Assembly (NCBI GenBank): GCA_947625385.1
Contig: CANQOB010000005.1
Location: forward strand, 1 to 64,000
From: an uncultured Clostridia bacterium
Lineage (GTDB): Bacteria; Bacillota; Clostridia; Christensenellales; Borkfalkiaceae
Reading direction: 5' to 3'
DNA: 64,000 nucleotides
Part shown: one piece after another, positions 60,701 through 64,000 of the stretch
Position numbering within the stretch: position 1 is the stretch's first letter
Layout: every line of letters begins with the position of its first letter
The notes under the pieces: model-generated
Seen by the model: the letters and a program-made list of their open reading frames with translations, nothing else
What the model was told of the DNA's origin: nothing
Databases searched by the model: none
Position numbers and translations under genes: made by a program

Positions 60701-63700
60701 GCGCTCATCACGGGTTCGCTGGGCGCGGAAGAGGACGGAAAGGCGCGCGACCTGCTCGCGGATCTGCTTGCGATGGACCTCTCCGAGCTCGTCCCCGAAC
60801 TGTGGGAATCCAACGATATCCTGCACATTGCGCTTTCGAGCAGATCGCTCTTTGCGCTTCTCGGCGTCGACCTCGACCTCGGCGACGTTCATATCAACGT
60901 CTCGGAGACGGAAGTTTCGGTCAAACTCTCGACGGCGGAGATCTCCGTCGGGAAGGGCGAGGCATTCACCCCCGAAACACAGGACTACATCGAGATCACG
61001 GAATACGTCAAGGGAATTGCTTCCCTTGCGAAGAGCAAGTATCTGCGGGCGGTCATCAGCTACGAGGGCGAAAAGCTTTCGGTCGGCGGCACGCTCGACA
61101 TTCTCCTTGCCGAGAAAGCCGCGCAGGGCAAGTTCACGCTTACATACGGGGGGACCCCGCACGAGATCGGCGTGATGTACTTCTCCGAAGAGGACACGGT
61201 CTATCTCTCCGTCGGGGAGAATATCAAAGTGCGGGCGAATTTGACGGATGCGGTGAATCTCGTCAAATCTTTGCTTGCGCGCATCAAAGACGGTGCGGCG
61301 GCGCAGCCCGCTTCGCTCTCCGAAGAGGAGTTGAGCGTCCTCGAAAAGATTCTCTCGTTCGACCTCGATTCCCTTCTCGCGCTCACCGAGACGGAGGATG
61401 CGCTCACTCTCGCTTTGGACGGCGACAAGATCGTGGGCGCGCTCGGGCTCGGCTTCGAGATCGGCTCGGTGGAAGTCGACCTCACGAAGGACGGGACGGT
61501 CTCCGTGCGCGCGCTCGCCGATAAACTCTCTGCAACGGTCGGCGGCGCAGAGAGCGCCGAGATCGGCTCCAAAGAGGGGTATATCGACCTCGTTGAATAT
61601 GCGAACAGCTTGCTCACCCTGCTCGACCAGCCCACGATCGCCGTGCGCATCGGCTATGAGGGGAGCGATCTCAAACTGCGCGCCGACATCGAGGCGGACA
61701 CGGACAAAAAGGCGGCAAAGGGCGAATTTACCCTCGTCTATAAGGGCAGCGTGCGGGAAGCGACGCTGTACTACGTCGAAAAGACGCTCTATCTCGCCAT
61801 GGGCGACTATCGGTTGAAGGCGGACACTTCCTCCGCCGTCGTCCTGCTTGCGGCGTACCTCGGATTCTCCGAGACGGAGGGGGCGGACTACAATGCGCTC
61901 CTCAAAGCATTCTCCTTCGACTTCGAAGGGCTCATTTCGCTCTCCGAGAACGGGGAGAAGGACACGCTCACCGTGCTCGTCAAAGGGACGCAGCTTCTCG
62001 ACGCGCTCGGCGTCGACCTCGACCTCGGCGACGTCGCCGTGCAGCTCGGGAAGGGCTATCTGCACATCGAGCTCAAAGGGGCGGCGATCGAGGTCGCCGG
62101 CAGTTCGATGCCCGTCTCCCTCCCCGAGAGTTTCGAGGGATATACCGATCTTACGGACTATGTGAACGTCCTCACGGGCATCTTCCAAAGCGGCGTCCTC
62201 AAAGTCGACGTGCACTACGCGGCGGAGGAGCGTCCGACCGTGGACGGCACGCTCTATTTAGACATCAAGGGCAAGCGCGCGGACGCTCGCGTCTCGGTCG
62301 ACTCGGCAGACGGCGCGACGGGCTTCTCGCTGGGACTTGCCTACCGCAAGGAGGGCGGTTCCACCGTTCTCTATCTCGACCTCGACGGCGCAAAGCTCAA
62401 ACTCGATCTCGACGAGTTGGTCGCGCTCGCCAAGGGCGAACCTTCGAAGGCGTCCGAGATCGCGCTACTCGCGCTCGATGGGGAGGTCGCTCCCGCGGCG
62501 CTCGGCGAAGAGCAAAAGAGCAGGCTCCTTGCGCTCCTCGATAAACTTCTCACGCTCGATCTCGACGACCTGTTCACGCTGACGGAAGGGGGAGATTCCC
62601 TCTCCGTCGCCGCAGACGGCGGCAAGCTCGTCGAAAAGCTTCTCGGGCTCTTCGGAATCACCGCAAAAGAGAGCGACCTCGGCGAGATCGTCTTTGCCGT
62701 CCATAAGGGCGGCGAAGCGGGAGACAACATGACGCTCTCGGTCATGGGTGCCTCGTTCACCGTGACGGGCGCCTCTGCGGAGGACTATCCCGAGCTCTCC
62801 GATGCGCATTCCTATCTCGATGCGGCGCAGTACGGACGCTATCTCATCGAACTGTTCCGAAAGGACGTTCTCCATCTGTCCGTCTCCTCGCTCTCCTTCC
62901 TTCTCGGCGAAAAGCGCGCGGAACTCTCCGCGGAGCTCGATCTCTCTTCGGGCGTCGTGGGCGGGACCGCGACGGTGCGCTACGGCGACGCCTCTCTTCC
63001 CGTCTCGGTGTACTACGAGAGCGCGGAAAAGACGGTCTACCTCGGCATCGGCGACGGTCTGAAAATCAAGGCGGGCATCGAGGAGATCAAGGCGCTTCTC
63101 CGAAAGATCGGGGACATCAAAGCGTCGGATTCGGCGGAGCCCGCGAAAGCCGCGCTCATCGGGCTTTCCGGCTTCGGGCTCTTCTCGCTCTCGGAGACGG
63201 AGGGGAAACTCTCCTTCCTCGTCGACGGGAGCAAACTTCTCGGCCTTCTCGGCGTAAACTTCGACCTCGGCAACGTCGCTCTGGAAGTTTCCGAAGGGAG
63301 ACTGGGCGTGACCGTTTCGGAGGGCGCATTCGGGTTGCAGGCGGCAGTGACCGAGGGCAGCACGGCGACCTTCGAAGCGGACAAGGACAGCTATATCGAT
63401 ATCGTGCGCTATCTCGATGCGGCGGTCGAGCTCTTCCGCAGCCCCGCGTTCCGCGCCGATTTCTCCCTCGAAAAGGGCAAAGTGCAGCTTTCGGGGAGCG
63501 TCACTTTCGACGTCAAAAACAAGGCGGCGGAGGGTTCCGTCGACTTCATCTACGATACTACCGCCAAGAAACATCTTTCGTTTGTCTATCTCGACGGGGT
63601 GATGTATCTCAACCTCGGCGGCAAGTATCTCTTGAAGGCGAATACAACGTCTGCGGTCGTCCTGCTCGGAACGTACCTCGGCTTCTCGGATTCGGGAGAC

Positions 63701-64000
63701 GCCTCCTTCAAGGCGCTCGACGGCATTTTGGAGAGCTTTACGGGCATGTTCTCGCTCCGGGAGAACGCGGAAGAGAATACGCTCCTTCTCCTCGTGAACG
63801 GAACGGAATTGCTCTCCAAGCTCGGCTTGAACTTCGACCTCGGCAATGTCGCGGTCGCGGTCGGCGCTTCGGGCAAGCTCTCCGTCTCGGCGGACGGCGT
63901 ACGGGCCGATCTTGTCGGTCTCGACGCCTACTCTGCGCCCGAAGAGTCCGAATTCACGGGCTATACCGATGTCACCGCGTATGCGGACGCGCTCGCCGGC
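57746..64000 (+). CDS. Giant repetitive membrane-anchored extracytoplasmic protein (3' end beyond window)
   Basis: Open for 2085 codons without a stop to the window edge. A basic start (MKNNTSARQEKHKKIGSEK) and one helix at about residues 22-48 form a signal anchor. About 300 unique residues follow, then at least eight tandem units of about 180-220 residues. Each unit has DLxEYxxxLLxL, LRAxVxYxGxxLxLxG, TLTYKG, LYLxLDGLKLKAD, LxLDLxSLxxLSE and a diagnostic FDLGxV segment. FDLG-like marks fall near 59780, 60323, 60869, 61451, 62014, 62675, 63257 and 63831. The alternating hydrophobic strands resemble lipid-binding or LolA/LppX-type beta sheets, but no family is confirmed. GGAGGG is nine bases before the ATG. 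Confidence 0.85.
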   Translation, partial: MKNNTSARQEKHKKIGSEKLSVIMKLVAVFSVLIAVGVGAYSIISAFFKTADRNVVDLEYGSVSTPVEAGETYEEGEYTGVDIFARLNWTFASQTEWYGEYHGTVNTVVSQDVQTYKYYRDGMLISADITKSSIVNAARQFCYLKDKDRVIWREAAVGSDGYDKMNTKWSEDAPQPGSNLTISGENGFKARNGLPAYELSVYVIEPETVESASVEALGDGLYKVTYIMNPDTWEEKDENGNTVVKGANAYYINQMIFTGGLPEAPIFDSLTISFTFDENWVTYKTEVEEAYSAVYGPIAAPCTSTASTVYSYAKIENFPTAYEDYFYKYVNEAADVGPAEKQLTVLDCLTNGFASLLSEPTDVALSLTVDGKPFEGALSLDLSEADLSDFDINALKAGLRLGALTLHLDGGEAYLTYGGAKLRLSLGELVSLFTSPSAEDGTEGSGMDTDALLGALTGGDFTVTDTAAELHAVLPLLGLDVKADLCFALDGEKNISFDRADVSLTVGGKEIAIGLSFGGDGVAPLADAEKADYADAMPVIGSLADIIRGGKYAVDLGYTGDGFAVTGEVQLTAEPFALSGAVDITLTASGAQKKLTFSYDGESVSLDLDGIRLKADAEEAIALIGEYTRGISADGFDLGGIVETLLSPEFAANISSEGGESEVRLLIKGTEILRAFGADFNLGDLTLRLFDGGVSVRVLGIEATLRAGDGVVCEPGDFTDVLPFVREILSLVEGGYLRAGVNYSSDDFSVRGDIGFDIEAVAARATVTLTYKGNEKALEILYRDGSLYLTVDGLHVKANVREALALVEQYAGLPETGDPAEILEKLFTLDFGSIVRLSEAEDVFTVAVAGSELLSALGSDFDLGEVTLSVDGGKLSLRAYGIVVDVTAGDPFSFETDGYAELVKYANTLLALYEHGALRAELSLEAGDLHLTGTVDLDFSDFDVRADLALSYKSAEKHVGLVYTGGGIYLSLDGLKIGLDAEEALALITGSLGAEEDGKARDLLADLLAMDLSELVPELWESNDILHIALSSRSLFALLGVDLDLGDVHINVSETEVSVKLSTAEISVGKGEAFTPETQDYIEITEYVKGIASLAKSKYLRAVISYEGEKLSVGGTLDILLAEKAAQGKFTLTYGGTPHEIGVMYFSEEDTVYLSVGENIKVRANLTDAVNLVKSLLARIKDGAAAQPASLSEEELSVLEKILSFDLDSLLALTETEDALTLALDGDKIVGALGLGFEIGSVEVDLTKDGTVSVRALADKLSATVGGAESAEIGSKEGYIDLVEYANSLLTLLDQPTIAVRIGYEGSDLKLRADIEADTDKKAAKGEFTLVYKGSVREATLYYVEKTLYLAMGDYRLKADTSSAVVLLAAYLGFSETEGADYNALLKAFSFDFEGLISLSENGEKDTLTVLVKGTQLLDALGVDLDLGDVAVQLGKGYLHIELKGAAIEVAGSSMPVSLPESFEGYTDLTDYVNVLTGIFQSGVLKVDVHYAAEERPTVDGTLYLDIKGKRADARVSVDSADGATGFSLGLAYRKEGGSTVLYLDLDGAKLKLDLDELVALAKGEPSKASEIALLALDGEVAPAALGEEQKSRLLALLDKLLTLDLDDLFTLTEGGDSLSVAADGGKLVEKLLGLFGITAKESDLGEIVFAVHKGGEAGDNMTLSVMGASFTVTGASAEDYPELSDAHSYLDAAQYGRYLIELFRKDVLHLSVSSLSFLLGEKRAELSAELDLSSGVVGGTATVRYGDASLPVSVYYESAEKTVYLGIGDGLKIKAGIEEIKALLRKIGDIKASDSAEPAKAALIGLSGFGLFSLSETEGKLSFLVDGSKLLGLLGVNFDLGNVALEVSEGRLGVTVSEGAFGLQAAVTEGSTATFEADKDSYIDIVRYLDAAVELFRSPAFRADFSLEKGKVQLSGSVTFDVKNKAAEGSVDFIYDTTAKKHLSFVYLDGVMYLNLGGKYLLKANTTSAVVLLGTYLGFSDSGDASFKALDGILESFTGMFSLRENAEENTLLLLVNGTELLSKLGLNFDLGNVAVAVGASGKLSVSADGVRADLVGLDAYSAPEESEFTGYTDVTAYADALAG

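Noticed and set aside
57671..62215. A 1514-codon open frame on the minus strand
   Set aside because: It is the shadow of the giant plus-strand gene. Its composition is arginine- and glutamate-heavy with no domain, it has no ribosome-binding site, and the plus frame has signal anchor, repeats, promoter and Shine-Dalgarno site.

Overview
The window is about 64 kb of a moderately GC-rich, low-GC-type Gram-positive (Firmicutes/Clostridia) chromosome. The evidence is a spoIIAA-spoIIAB-sigF operon and a YunB-type sporulation protein, pyruvate:ferredoxin oxidoreductase instead of an obvious aerobic route, an ECF transporter module, a TM1266-type hydrogenase-associated regulator, lipoprotein signal peptides and strong Shine-Dalgarno sites. 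It looks like an anaerobic, at least ancestrally endospore-forming gut-type Clostridia. No species is claimed.

Layout. 1-3.3 kb: two tRNAs (Thr, cut by the window edge, and Tyr), then an AT-rich accessory patch. It holds a zinc-ribbon/coiled-coil protein, a HEPN-like protein, a small XRE repressor divergent from a zinc-ribbon membrane protein across a clear palindromic operator, a promoter-to-terminator structured RNA, and a small exported protein. 3.3-7 kb: a MATE exporter behind a riboswitch-like leader, a TerB-like protein, a YjzC-like peptide and a DUF1295 membrane enzyme. 7.0-8.5 kb: the forespore sigma-F operon. 8.6-12.5 kb: a heterodimeric ABC exporter with one degenerate ATP site. 12.6-14.2 kb: a second structured RNA and a repeat-bearing lipoprotein. 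14.3-17.8 kb: PFOR (minus strand). 18-19.5 kb: exported, tail-anchored protein. 19.6-24.5 kb: ecfA1-ecfA2-ecfT-truA and two downstream genes. 24.5-28 kb: transketolase and a phosphohexomutase (minus). 28.2-33.3 kb: tyrS, a YigZ-family gene, ilvE, yunB and convergent murG. 33.4-41.1 kb: a GPH-type sugar transporter with a long charged tail, a thioesterase, a PH-like membrane protein, a cluster-less aconitase relative, glpK and prs. 41.2-48.3 kb: pth-mfd-foldase lipoprotein-uppP. 48.3-51 kb: a YjzC-like peptide, a ferritin-like protein and a DUF4130/radical-SAM pair. 51-54.7 kb: a two-component system with a second copy of the exported tail-anchored family. 54.7-57.5 kb: an attenuated TM1266-ABC transporter operon. 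57.7 kb to the edge: a giant repetitive surface-anchored protein that has not ended after 2085 codons.

Most of the window is ordinary housekeeping. The points that stand out are two stand-alone or leader structured RNAs, two riboswitch/attenuator-like leaders, a phased 11-bp repeat array upstream of the response regulator, three TGTCAT repeats spaced exactly 22 bp at the giant gene's promoter, an aconitase-fold protein that has lost its iron-sulfur cysteines, and the giant protein itself. All calls come from reading the sequence; no database search was run.
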